53,448 nt of DNA, taken from positions 1 through 53,448 of the forward strand of contig JALSLY010000046.1 in NCBI GenBank assembly GCA_026988035.1, read 5' to 3'. This stretch comes from Thermotogae bacterium. Lineage in GTDB: Bacteria > Thermotogota > Thermotogae > Mesoaciditogales > Mesoaciditogaceae. The first letter of the stretch is position 1; every line of letters begins with the position of its first letter. The notes below the pieces were generated by a model. That model saw only the letters and a program-made list of their open reading frames with translations. It had not been told where the DNA came from and ran no database searches. Shown piece by piece: positions 44,871 through 53,448 of this stretch. The position numbers were made by a program, and so were the translations under genes.

Positions 44871-46588
44871 AGATCGAGAACATAATTCCGGTTGCTTTGG
44901 GCAAAATTCCTGCTGACATAGTTCTTAAAAATTGCAAGATCGTTAACGTCTTCACGCATGAAATAGAGACGGGGAATATAGCTCTTTACAAGAAAAGAAT
45001 CGCTGGCGTAGGAGACTATATAGAGGGAAAAGAAACGATAGATTTACATGGTGATTATGTCGTCCCGGGGTTGATCGATGGGCATTTGCATATAGAAAGT
45101 TCTATGTTAGAACCCGTTGAGTTTGCAAGAGCGGTTCTTTCGCGTGGCACCACAACTGTGATAGCCGATCCTCATGAAATAGCCAACGTTATGGGAATTA
45201 CTGGGATAGAATATATGCTTAAATACACCGAAGGTGTTCCTCTCAATATTTATATGATGATTCCATCTTGTGCACCTGCAACTAATATGGAAACAAGTGG
45301 TGCAGAAATATCTTCGATAGATACCATTAGACTTGTTACAAAATATCCACGAGTTTTAGGCCTTGGAGAGGTCATGAATTACCCAGGTGTTTTGAAAACC
45401 AATCACGATTTAATGACGAAGATCGAGATCATTCGCCATCTTTATAAAAAAATCGATGGTCATTCTCCTGGATTGTGTGGAAAGGAATTGAATGCTTATG
45501 TTTCTGCGTTTATACGTTCGGATCATGAGTGTACCACTCAAAGAGAAGCGCTTGAAAAAGTATCAAGGGGAATGCATGTCCTTATAAGAGAAGGAAGCGT
45601 TGCTAGAAATCTCGATGATCTGATAGGTGTTGTAGACGAGAAAAATGAGAGATTTTTTTCATTTTGCACCGATGATCGTCACCCAGATGATATGGTAACA
45701 GAAGGACATATAGACAACATGGTACGCCGTGCCATAGCTAAAGGAATCGATCCTATAACAGCTATAAGGATGGCCACAATAAACACAGCATCTTTCTATG
45801 GTCTGAGAAGTATGGGAGCAATTGCTCCATCGTATAAAGCAGATATAGTCGTCACGCATTCTCTTAAAGACTTCTTTCCTCATATTGTGATTAAAGATTC
45901 GCAAATCGTGGCGATAGATGGGAAAATAAAGGCTAAAATAATTGGAAACAAGGGAGAGAAGTTCATTTCAAGAATGGACGGCAATTTTAAAACTCCACAC
46001 ATAACCGAATCTGATTTAAGAATCGTGAGCACATCAAGCAGAACAAGAGCCATTCGCCTTTTCAACAACAGTCTTGCAACAGAAGAAGAAGTGTTTGACA
46101 TCCCGCCTTCAATGATACCGGATGTAGGCCATGATCTTTTGAAGATCGCGATTGTGAGCAGGTATGATCCAAATAAATCCGTTTCGGTTGGTGCAGTAAC
46201 AGGAATTGGATTAAAATCCGGCGCTATAGCTACTTCTGTTGGACACGATTCACATAACATGTCTGTTGTTGGTACAAACGATCGGGACATGGTAGTCGCG
46301 ATCAATCACGTGATAGAACTTCACGGTGGGATAGTAGTTGTCAACAACGGAAAAGTGATCTCCGAGCTTCCACTTCCTATAGCTGGATTGATGTCGAATC
46401 TTTCCATGGAGAAAGTTGCACAACGAATAAAAGATTTGAAAGAAAGCGCTCATTCATTGGGATGTATCATTGATGATCCTTTTATGGTCCTTTCATTTGT
46501 TCAGTTGGCAGTTATACCCAAGCTTAGAATAACAAACCTTGGTCTTGTAGACGTAGAAAGCCATAAATTCGTCAGCGTTGGTTTGTAA
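44867..46588 (+). CDS. ade: Adenine deaminase
   Basis: Converts adenine to hypoxanthine and ammonia. 573 residues. Metal motifs: GLIDGHLHIESSMLEPVEFA, TTTVIADPHEIANVMG, DGHSPGLCGKELNAY, FCTDDRHPDDMV. C-terminal ade-specific segment VGHDSHNMSVVGTNDRDM. ATG overlaps the thioesterase stop. 16 bases before the molybdenum hydroxylase. Confidence 0.97.
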   Translation: MKIENIIPVALGKIPADIVLKNCKIVNVFTHEIETGNIALYKKRIAGVGDYIEGKETIDLHGDYVVPGLIDGHLHIESSMLEPVEFARAVLSRGTTTVIADPHEIANVMGITGIEYMLKYTEGVPLNIYMMIPSCAPATNMETSGAEISSIDTIRLVTKYPRVLGLGEVMNYPGVLKTNHDLMTKIEIIRHLYKKIDGHSPGLCGKELNAYVSAFIRSDHECTTQREALEKVSRGMHVLIREGSVARNLDDLIGVVDEKNERFFSFCTDDRHPDDMVTEGHIDNMVRRAIAKGIDPITAIRMATINTASFYGLRSMGAIAPSYKADIVVTHSLKDFFPHIVIKDSQIVAIDGKIKAKIIGNKGEKFISRMDGNFKTPHITESDLRIVSTSSRTRAIRLFNNSLATEEEVFDIPPSMIPDVGHDLLKIAIVSRYDPNKSVSVGAVTGIGLKSGAIATSVGHDSHNMSVVGTNDRDMVVAINHVIELHGGIVVVNNGKVISELPLPIAGLMSNLSMEKVAQRIKDLKESAHSLGCIIDDPFMVLSFVQLAVIPKLRITNLGLVDVESHKFVSVGL

Positions 46589-46604
46589 GAGGAGGCGTTC
46601 TTCG

Positions 46605-48914
46605 ATGCAAGGTGTTACCGAAAAACATGGATACTTCATAATTGGAAAAGAAGTACAAAGGGTTGATGCCTTCCAAAAAGTCACAGGTCAAGCAAAATTC
46701 GTAGCCGACTTTGATATGAAAGACATGTTGTATGGTGTATTGGTTTTGTCAAAATATGCGAGAGCACGTGTTAAAAAGATAGACGTCTCTAAGGCAAAAA
46801 TTCTAAAAGGTGTTAAGGCAGTTCTTACTTATAAAGACATCCCCGGTGAGAACCAACTTGGTGAAGTGGTTGCGGATATGCCTTGTTTAGTTCCTGAAGG
46901 GGAAGAAGTTAGATACCATGGAGACGTTGTTGCCTTGGTTGCGGCAGATACTCTCAAAATTGCAAAGAGCGCGGCAAAATTGGTTGAGGTTGAATATGAA
47001 GAGCTCACGCCAATTCTCACAATAGAAGAAGCTTTGAAAAACGAATACAAAGTTCATCCCAACGGAAACGTTTTAACTTCAAAAAGGATAAGAAAGGGGA
47101 ATATAGAAGCAGGATTTGCTGATTCTGATGTGATATTGGAGGACGACTTCTATGCCCACTATCAAGAGCAAGCTTATCTTGAACCTCAAGGAATTCTCGC
47201 CACCTTTGACAACAACTACGGGATAACCATATATGGTTCTATGCAATGTCCTTATTACGTTCAGTCAGCTGTACCAAAGGTTTTAGGAATCCCGATGAAC
47301 CAAGTGCGTGTCATTCAAGCTGAAACTGGAGGAGCATTTGGTGGAAAAGAAGATGTCCCGTCCTATGTTGCTTCTCAATGTGCTCTTTTAGCTTATCACA
47401 CTAAGAAGCCAGTTTTGCTTGTTTACTCAAGAGAAGTTGATATTCAGACAACAAGCAAACGCCATCCTATCAAATCTCATTACAAGCTTGGACTGAGCAG
47501 AGATGGAAAGTTGAAAGCTGTTGAGATCACAGCACACATGGATATGGGAGCCTACGCTACACTCTCTCCAATTGTCATGTACAGAAGTCTTGTTCACGCA
47601 GCCAGTGCTTATGATATCCCAAACGTCAAAGTTGACATAGACGGTGTGTACACCAACAAAGTACCTTGCGGTGCTTTTAGAGGTTTTGGAAGTCCACAAG
47701 TGCTGTTTGCAATGGAATCCATGGTAAGTGAAGCCGCAAAGAGGCTAAAGATGGATCCGATTGATATTCGAATGAAGAATGCCCTACGAGTTGGAAGTCG
47801 AACTTCCACGGATCAAGTTTTAACTGAATCTGTAGGTGCTGTTAAAACCATTGAACATGCTGTCAAAATTTCGAATTACGATGAGTTAAAAAGGCAAGTT
47901 ATTGAGTTCAACGAGAAAAACAAATTCAAGAAACGTGGAATAGGTGTTTCTCATATAATATATGGAGTCTCTCTTGGAGCAGCAGGACAACATCTTGATG
48001 CCGCTGGAGCTCTTGTTCAAGTTCATAGAGATGGAACGATTAACGTACATTTTGGCAACACGGAAATGGGACAAGGAGCCAAGACTGTTATATCAATGAT
48101 TGCAGCAGAAGCGCTGGGGCAGAAAATGGACAAGATCCGTGTGGACAATCCTGATACATCTTACGTTCAAGATAGTGGTCCGACAGTAGCGTCTAGAACA
48201 ACAGTTTTTGGTGGTAATGCTGTAAAAAGTGCCTGTGAAAGTATAAAAAGTAGAATGGCTAAGCATTTTGCAAAAACGAGAAAAGTCCCAATTGACGAAA
48301 TCACATTTGAAAACGGAACGGTCAAAACATCTAATGGAGAAGAGGAAGATTTTGGTAAGCTCGCACAGGAATGTTACGATGCCAATGTTAAGATGATCGA
48401 GAGAGGATGGTTCGTTTCCCCAAAACTTTATTGGAATCCCGAGACCGGAATTGGAGAAGCATATATAACGTATGCTTATGCCACGCAGATCGTGCTCGTT
48501 GAAGTTGACATGTTGACAGGGAGAACACAGGTAATAGAAGGCTACACATCTCACGATGTTGGGAAAAAGCTTAATCCTGTAGGCTTAGTAGGACAAGTTC
48601 AAGGAGGATTTGTTCAAGGAATGGGATATGGACTTTTTGAGGAGATCAAAACATCCAGCGGGAAGATTTTAACTGATAATTTCAACACATACATCATTCC
48701 AACTATAAGCGATATACCTAAGAAACTTGTGATAGATTTTGTGGAAGATGATTATTCACAAGGACCGTTTGGTGCGAAAGGAATAGGGGAACCATCTCTT
48801 ATGCCAACACCTGCTGCTGTAGCTAACGCCATTTCAGATGCCATAGGGAGAAGAATCAAACGTATCCCAGCAACTCAAGAGTATGTTATGAATCTTATAG
48901 AGGAGGTAAAATGA
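46605..48914 (+). CDS. Xanthine-dehydrogenase-type molybdenum hydroxylase large subunit
   Basis: 769 residues, the molybdopterin-binding subunit alone. Motifs: GGAFGGKEDVPSYVASQCAL, CGAFRGFGSPQVLFAMESMV, GNTEMGQGAKTVISMIAAEA and the catalytic Glu in GAKGIGEPSLMPTPAAV. Start ATG 46605 after GAGGAGG. The FAD and 2Fe-2S subunits are not in the window. Placed between adenine deaminase and an 8-oxoguanine-type deaminase, the likely substrate is a purine such as hypoxanthine, but nicotinate or other N-heterocycles are possible. Confidence 0.92.
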   Translation: MQGVTEKHGYFIIGKEVQRVDAFQKVTGQAKFVADFDMKDMLYGVLVLSKYARARVKKIDVSKAKILKGVKAVLTYKDIPGENQLGEVVADMPCLVPEGEEVRYHGDVVALVAADTLKIAKSAAKLVEVEYEELTPILTIEEALKNEYKVHPNGNVLTSKRIRKGNIEAGFADSDVILEDDFYAHYQEQAYLEPQGILATFDNNYGITIYGSMQCPYYVQSAVPKVLGIPMNQVRVIQAETGGAFGGKEDVPSYVASQCALLAYHTKKPVLLVYSREVDIQTTSKRHPIKSHYKLGLSRDGKLKAVEITAHMDMGAYATLSPIVMYRSLVHAASAYDIPNVKVDIDGVYTNKVPCGAFRGFGSPQVLFAMESMVSEAAKRLKMDPIDIRMKNALRVGSRTSTDQVLTESVGAVKTIEHAVKISNYDELKRQVIEFNEKNKFKKRGIGVSHIIYGVSLGAAGQHLDAAGALVQVHRDGTINVHFGNTEMGQGAKTVISMIAAEALGQKMDKIRVDNPDTSYVQDSGPTVASRTTVFGGNAVKSACESIKSRMAKHFAKTRKVPIDEITFENGTVKTSNGEEEDFGKLAQECYDANVKMIERGWFVSPKLYWNPETGIGEAYITYAYATQIVLVEVDMLTGRTQVIEGYTSHDVGKKLNPVGLVGQVQGGFVQGMGYGLFEEIKTSSGKILTDNFNTYIIPTISDIPKKLVIDFVEDDYSQGPFGAKGIGEPSLMPTPAAVANAISDAIGRRIKRIPATQEYVMNLIEEVK

Positions 48915-48915
48915 G

Positions 48916-50313
48916 ATGAATTTTAAGAATAAGAAAGTGATCGGACCAACATTCGAAGAGATGTTGCATCCTGATAAGATCGATCCCAAGATAAGAAAGC
49001 AGGCATTAAGCAAATTTAAGGAAGATCCACTCGATCCGATAAACTTTTTCAACATTACGTGGCGTGGAGTAGATAACAAGGTAAAATATATTGTTTTACC
49101 CAAAGCTCTAACTGGAGTGGAGGCCAACATAATCGTCATGTATGGTAGAGATTTTCCAACAGGTAGCCACAAAGTTGGAGCAACTTATTCAATTCTTGCC
49201 GAAAAAGTTATCAGAAACGAAGTAGATCCCTCTTATCACACTCTCATATGGCCATCAACTGGAAATTACGGGATTGGCGGAGCGTGGGTTGGATGTCGGA
49301 TGAAATTCGATTCCGTTGTGATTTTACCAGAAGAGATGAGCAAAGAGAGATTTGACATAATAAGATCGTATGGAGCTCGCGTCATCGCGACACCAGGCTG
49401 CGAATCAAATGTGAAGGAAATATACGATAAGGCTAAGGAATTGAAGAGTAAGAATCCTGAAAAAGTACGAATTTTAAATCAATTCAGCGAGTTTGGGAAT
49501 TATCGTTTTCACTATTACGTTACGGGTAACACAATGTTGGAATTGGTTAAAGAAGAAGGGATAGGAAACGGAAAGATCGCTGCGATAGTTTCTGGAGTTG
49601 GATCGGCTGGAACAATAGCCTGTGGTGATAGAGTTAAACAAGTCTTTCCGGAGACTAAAGTTGTAACGCTGGAACCTATTCAATGTCCGACAATTTCCAT
49701 GAATGGCTACGGGGGACATGATATACAGGGAATAGGAGACAAACACGTCACGTGGATACATCATGTTACTAACAACGATGCAGTTGTTGCGGTTGATGAT
49801 ATGGAATCAAAAAAAGGCTTACAACTTCTTACAGACGAAGTTGGAAAATCTTTTCTTAAAGAATTCATCCCAGAAAAAACCGTAGAAGAAATCGCCACAA
49901 TTTTTGGAATTTCGGGTGTTGCCAACGTTCTCGGTGCTATAAAAGTTGCTAAAAAATATGAATTCGGGCCAAACGATAACATCGTGACAATAGCGACTGA
50001 CACTGTGGAAAGATATCATTCAGTTATGGCGGATCTTGATAAAAGACTTGGAAAAATGGATAGAGCGGAAGCAAAAGCGAGATTTGAATCTATATTCATG
50101 GGTGTGAAAACAGACTGGTTTTTTGAAGGAACGCTTGAGAACAGAAGAAGGTGGCACAATCTTAAATACTATACGTGGGTTGAACAGCAAGCTAAGAGTG
50201 TTGAAGAGCTAAACGAACAGCTTAGTGATGAGTATTGGGAGGCCCAGCAAAAGATTGTTAAAGAGACAGATGATCTCATCCTGGAATACAGGAAAAAAGA
50301 AGGGATAGCGTGA
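48916..50313 (+). CDS. Cysteine-synthase-fold PLP enzyme of purine cluster
   Basis: 465 residues, fold type II. PLP Lys is in PTGSHKVGATYSIL, substrate loop STGNYGIGGAWVG, phosphate loop SGVGSAGTIACG. Longer than cysteine synthase (about 300-320) with an extra C-terminal helical part from about 385. Clusters for anaerobic purine breakdown in other bacteria carry diaminopropionate ammonia-lyase (YgeX); this is related in fold and could play that part, but the reaction cannot be read. One base after the molybdenum subunit; GAGGAGGTA precedes. Confidence 0.82.
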   Translation: MNFKNKKVIGPTFEEMLHPDKIDPKIRKQALSKFKEDPLDPINFFNITWRGVDNKVKYIVLPKALTGVEANIIVMYGRDFPTGSHKVGATYSILAEKVIRNEVDPSYHTLIWPSTGNYGIGGAWVGCRMKFDSVVILPEEMSKERFDIIRSYGARVIATPGCESNVKEIYDKAKELKSKNPEKVRILNQFSEFGNYRFHYYVTGNTMLELVKEEGIGNGKIAAIVSGVGSAGTIACGDRVKQVFPETKVVTLEPIQCPTISMNGYGGHDIQGIGDKHVTWIHHVTNNDAVVAVDDMESKKGLQLLTDEVGKSFLKEFIPEKTVEEIATIFGISGVANVLGAIKVAKKYEFGPNDNIVTIATDTVERYHSVMADLDKRLGKMDRAEAKARFESIFMGVKTDWFFEGTLENRRRWHNLKYYTWVEQQAKSVEELNEQLSDEYWEAQQKIVKETDDLILEYRKKEGIA

Positions 50314-51656
50314 AATATCTTTTCAAAAACATTGCCTACCTTGCGACTTTTGATGAGATGGGAGAGATGGAGAATGCTTCTCTCTCGGTAGAAGATAATC
50401 GCATATCTTATATTGGTGAAGAAACACCAAATGGAGATTTTGATCGTATAATAGATTGTTCTAACAAGATAATGCTTCCTGGGTTTGTCAACACACATCA
50501 TCATCTTTATCAATCACTTACTAGAAATGTTAAAAGTGTCCAAAACGCAAAGCTTTTTGATTGGCTTGTAAATCTTTACGAGATTTGGAAAAATTTAGAT
50601 GAGGAAGGAGCTTATGTCAGCGCAGCGGTGGCCTCTGCCGAAATGGCTCTCAGTGGAGTGACAACTACCAGTGATATGCTCTATCTCTATCCTAACGGAA
50701 AGAACTCGCTCTTTGATGAAGAAATAAGGGGAGTAGCTCATGTTGGACTTAGATTTCATCCCACAAGAGGTTCTATGTCCATGTCTAAGAAAGATGGGGG
50801 TCTCCCACCAGATTCAGTAGTTCAGAGTGAAGATGAGATTCTTTCGGAGTACGAGCGCGTCATTTCTAAATATCATGATAGATCGAAATATGCGATGGTA
50901 AAGGTTGCACTTGCCCCGTGTTCTCCATTCTCGGTAACAGAATCTCTCATGGAAAAAACACTTGAATTGGCAGAAAAAAGGGATGTTTTACTTCACACTC
51001 ACTTAGCAGAAACAAAGGACGAAGAGGATTTTTGTCTTGAAAAATTTGGTCTAAGGCCGGTTGACTATATGGAAAGAATAGGGTGGCTGAATCCACGCGT
51101 ATGGTTTGCCCATCTTGTGCATATTAACGATATGGATATTGAAAAACTTCGTAAAAACGATGTGGGGGTTTCTCATTGTCCTTCTTCAAACATGAGACTT
51201 GGTTCTGGAATAGCACCAATCGTAAGAATGAAAGGACTCAGAGTTTCTCTTGGTGTTGATGGAAGTGCTTCTAACGATACATCAAACATGATTTTAGAGA
51301 TTAGAAACGCATTACTACTTCAAAGGGTAAAATATGGTGCATCTGCGATTACGCCAAGAGAAGCTTTGAATTTTGCCACTGTTGGTGGTGCTAAAGTCCT
51401 GAGAATGAATGATTATATTGGTACGTTGAAAGTTGGAAAAGCGGCTGATCTCATAATGTTCGATCTCAATAAAATAGGATTTGCCGGTGGATTGGACGAT
51501 CCTGTAAGTGCGATTGTCATGTGTGATGCTAAACAGGTAGATTTTAGTATGATCAATGGCAATGTGATCGTTGAAAACGAAAAGCTGACTGTGAATGATG
51601 TAGCTCAACTGGTTGAAACTCAAAATAGGATATCCAAAAAGTTAATAAGGGGGTAG
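50310..51656 (+). CDS. 8-oxoguanine deaminase-like amidohydrolase
   Basis: 448 residues, TrzN/SsnA group. NTHHHLYQSLTRNVKSVQNA and LFDWLVNLYEIW, then TTTSDMLYLYP, HTHLAETKDEEDF, HCPSSNMRLGSG and GVDGSASND match 8-oxoguanine/isocytosine deaminases best. Start GTG 50310 overlaps the PLP gene (GTGA). SsnA-type assignment is an alternative. Would deaminate an oxidised purine. Confidence 0.85.
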   Translation: MKYLFKNIAYLATFDEMGEMENASLSVEDNRISYIGEETPNGDFDRIIDCSNKIMLPGFVNTHHHLYQSLTRNVKSVQNAKLFDWLVNLYEIWKNLDEEGAYVSAAVASAEMALSGVTTTSDMLYLYPNGKNSLFDEEIRGVAHVGLRFHPTRGSMSMSKKDGGLPPDSVVQSEDEILSEYERVISKYHDRSKYAMVKVALAPCSPFSVTESLMEKTLELAEKRDVLLHTHLAETKDEEDFCLEKFGLRPVDYMERIGWLNPRVWFAHLVHINDMDIEKLRKNDVGVSHCPSSNMRLGSGIAPIVRMKGLRVSLGVDGSASNDTSNMILEIRNALLLQRVKYGASAITPREALNFATVGGAKVLRMNDYIGTLKVGKAADLIMFDLNKIGFAGGLDDPVSAIVMCDAKQVDFSMINGNVIVENEKLTVNDVAQLVETQNRISKKLIRG

Positions 51657-51664
51657 GAGAATTC

Positions 51665-53158
51665 ATGGAAATTAAAGAATTCTATGATTACTCAAAGGAA
51701 ATATCAAAGCTTCGCAACGCCATATCTCTTCTCGCGTGGGATATGAGAACCAAGATCCCGCCAAAAGGAATTAAAGATAGAGCTGAAGTTATGGGAAAAT
51801 TGTCGAGGATGGTATTTGAAATGGCTACAGCACCAAAGGTGGCAGAATTTGTAGAGTATTTCAACAGACCAAAGATCTACGATTCTCTCAACGATGTTGA
51901 CAGAAGAAATGTGGATCTTGCAACCAAATATTATCGTAGGCAAAAATCGATACCACCGGACAAGATTGAAAAATTTTCAATCGTTTGTTCAAAAGGTGAA
52001 AGTATTTGGCAAGAAGCACGTGCCGAGTCGAATTTTGCGAAGTTTCAGCCAATCCTTGAAGAGATAGTCGGATATCTCAAAGAATTTACCGAACTTTACG
52101 GATACGAAGATAACAGATACGATGCATTACTTGAAGATTATGAACCATCAACAACAACCAAAGATATAAAAAACGTCATAGATGGATTAAAGAAGGATCT
52201 CGTGCCGTTCATTCAAAAGATATCTCACTCTAAGGCGCCAGATGATACGATTTTGAATGGTAACTTTGACAAATCTCTGCAAAAGAAGCTTTCCATTGAA
52301 GTATTAAAAGCCATGACGTATGATTTTGATGGTGGAAGATTGGATGAAACTGCTCATCCATTTACCATAGGGATAGGACCGGGGGACGTGCGCGTAACCA
52401 CGAAATATGATCCCAAAGATTTGAGACCTTCTTTCTTTGGAACCATGCACGAGGGTGGACATGCTCTCTACGAACAGGGAATAGCGAAAGAATACCATGG
52501 AATGATGATAGGAACTGCGGCATCTATGGGAATTCACGAATCCCAATCGAGAACATGGGAGAACATGATTGGAAGATCCAGGGCATTTTGGAAATTTTTC
52601 TATCCTAAACTTTGTGAGATTTTTCCGCAGTATGCCGATATTCCATTAGAGGATTTTTACAAAGCCATAAATGTTGTAAAACCCTCATTAATAAGGATAG
52701 AAGCAGATGAAGTTACATATAATTTACACATCATACTCCGATTTGAAATTGAAGAGGCTCTCATAAATGATCGCGTAAAGATTGCAGATCTTCCTGAACT
52801 GTGGAATTCGAAGATCAAAGAATATCTTGGAATAGAACCGTCTAATGATGCCGAAGGAGTTCTTCAAGACGTGCACTGGTCAGGTGGTCAGATGGGATAC
52901 TTTCCATCTTACATGCTTGGAAATATCTATGCAGCTCAATTTTTCGCAACGGCGAAGAAAGAGATTCCAGATCTTGAAGAACGAGTAGCTTCAGGGGATT
53001 TAAAAACATTCAGAGAATGGCAAAGAGAAAAAATACATAAACACGGTGCATTGTACGATCCAAAAGATCTTATTGTCAAAGTTACCGGTGAGCCACTCAC
53101 CCATAAGTACTTCATAGAGTATATAACTGAGAAATTCTCTGACGTTTATGGAATTTGA
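51665..53158 (+). CDS. M32 thermostable carboxypeptidase
   Basis: 497 residues, carboxypeptidase Taq family. Zinc site HEGGH in FGTMHEGGHALYEQG; DVRVTTKY and IHESQSRTWEN are the conserved family motifs. TAGGAGA precedes ATG 51665. Eight bases after the deaminase, so probably in the same transcript. Cytoplasmic, broad C-terminal amino acid removal. Confidence 0.96.
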   Translation: MEIKEFYDYSKEISKLRNAISLLAWDMRTKIPPKGIKDRAEVMGKLSRMVFEMATAPKVAEFVEYFNRPKIYDSLNDVDRRNVDLATKYYRRQKSIPPDKIEKFSIVCSKGESIWQEARAESNFAKFQPILEEIVGYLKEFTELYGYEDNRYDALLEDYEPSTTTKDIKNVIDGLKKDLVPFIQKISHSKAPDDTILNGNFDKSLQKKLSIEVLKAMTYDFDGGRLDETAHPFTIGIGPGDVRVTTKYDPKDLRPSFFGTMHEGGHALYEQGIAKEYHGMMIGTAASMGIHESQSRTWENMIGRSRAFWKFFYPKLCEIFPQYADIPLEDFYKAINVVKPSLIRIEADEVTYNLHIILRFEIEEALINDRVKIADLPELWNSKIKEYLGIEPSNDAEGVLQDVHWSGGQMGYFPSYMLGNIYAAQFFATAKKEIPDLEERVASGDLKTFREWQREKIHKHGALYDPKDLIVKVTGEPLTHKYFIEYITEKFSDVYGI

Positions 53159-53201
53159 TGAAAATTTTTAGGACTTTTGGGCTCAGATACTATGATAAAA
53201 G

Positions 53202-53447
53202 TCAAGCATAAATTGGATCTTTTTCAAATTTTTCGCAATCATATATAAAGGTTACCTTATTCACATAAACAGCATGTGCGATCAAGATCATCTTCTTCAT
53301 TGAAAAAAGCACGATGCGTGCTAAGTTCAACTTTATAGATGTCTGACTTAAGGGCGTAGCCGTTAATTTCAATGACTGAATGCTACACCCTGAAAGGATA
53401 AGCATTAAAATCATACCGACCGCTGCTGATGTCAGTAATTTTTTCAC
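53202..53447 (-). CDS. Putative lipoprotein, window edge, perhaps degraded
   Basis: Starts GTG 53447 at the window edge: MKKLLTSAAVGMILMLILSG then Cys, a signal peptide with lipobox LSGC. The mature part is only about 60 residues. A second frame over 53235-53350 encodes a more protein-like stretch (YALKSDIYKVELSTHRAFF), so one or two frameshifts are possible. A start farther right cannot be excluded. No homology recognised. Confidence 0.5.
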   Translation of the reverse strand: MKKLLTSAAVGMILMLILSGCSIQSLKLTATPLSQTSIKLNLARIVLFSMKKMILIAHAVYVNKVTFIYDCEKFEKDPIYA

Positions 53448-53448
53448 A

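Overview
The window looks like a chromosomal segment of a Thermotogota bacterium, probably a moderately thermophilic anaerobe. The evidence is the AT-rich sequence, the trpS-scpA-scpB-rluB run, an unfused trpEGDCFBA operon, a TPR/beta-barrel envelope pair, rubredoxin, class II fructose bisphosphatase (GlpX), and M32 and M16 peptidases. The genus is not determinable from the sequence alone. No prophage, IS element or CRISPR array was found.

Layout. Positions 1-440 hold a promoter and three tRNA genes (Leu-TAA, initiator Met, elongator Met). Positions 600-4,150 (minus) hold a chemotaxis receptor overlapping an HD-GYP protein. Positions 4,200-4,820 hold a small tyrosine-recombinase-like protein lacking expected catalytic residues. 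Positions 5,190-8,580 (minus) hold a peptide-scavenging unit: a metal-dependent dipeptidase and an oligopeptide-binding protein. It is preceded by a promoter, a 31-codon leader peptide rich in Ile/Val/Leu codons and an attenuator, none of which has been annotated here by long reading frames. Positions 8,730-11,930 carry tRNA-Ala, trpS, scpA, scpB and rluB; rluB appears to start at CTG. Positions 12,060-19,330 form a compact run of envelope and signalling genes: TPR protein, barrel-like protein, a DUF4911-like protein, a tandem HAD protein, a histidine kinase and an HDOD protein.

Positions 19,370-24,740 (minus) carry tRNA-Pro, an FmdB zinc ribbon, an SDR, glpX, a PIN-PhoH ATPase and a secreted 5'-nucleotidase. 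Positions 24,800-26,000 carry an Rrf2 regulator, an unknown gene and rubredoxin. Then come dispersed palindromic repeats, HtrA, rpsO with its leader and terminator, pnp, an M16 peptidase, an HD protein, a LysR regulator, a frameshifted dihydrolipoamide-dehydrogenase-like gene, a second repeat cluster with 56-57 bp tandem units, and niaR.

Positions 36,750-43,460 (minus) hold the complete tryptophan operon, in transcription order trpE, G, D, C, F, B, A. Its leader has a near-consensus promoter, a 26-codon leader peptide with tandem Trp codons that may be leaderless, and an intrinsic terminator. From 43,525 to 53,160 (plus) lies a long colinear run: DegV, a hotdog thioesterase, adenine deaminase, a molybdenum hydroxylase large subunit, a cysteine-synthase-fold PLP enzyme, an 8-oxoguanine-deaminase-like amidohydrolase and an M32 carboxypeptidase. 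This resembles a purine-salvage or purine-catabolism operon. The end of a putative lipoprotein gene enters on the minus strand at the right edge.

The most interesting material is regulatory. Two ribosome-mediated attenuators lie in one window: a classical trp one, and a branched-chain-amino-acid type placed in front of peptide-use genes rather than ilv/leu biosynthesis genes. All functional statements are read from sequence motifs and family knowledge; no database search was run.
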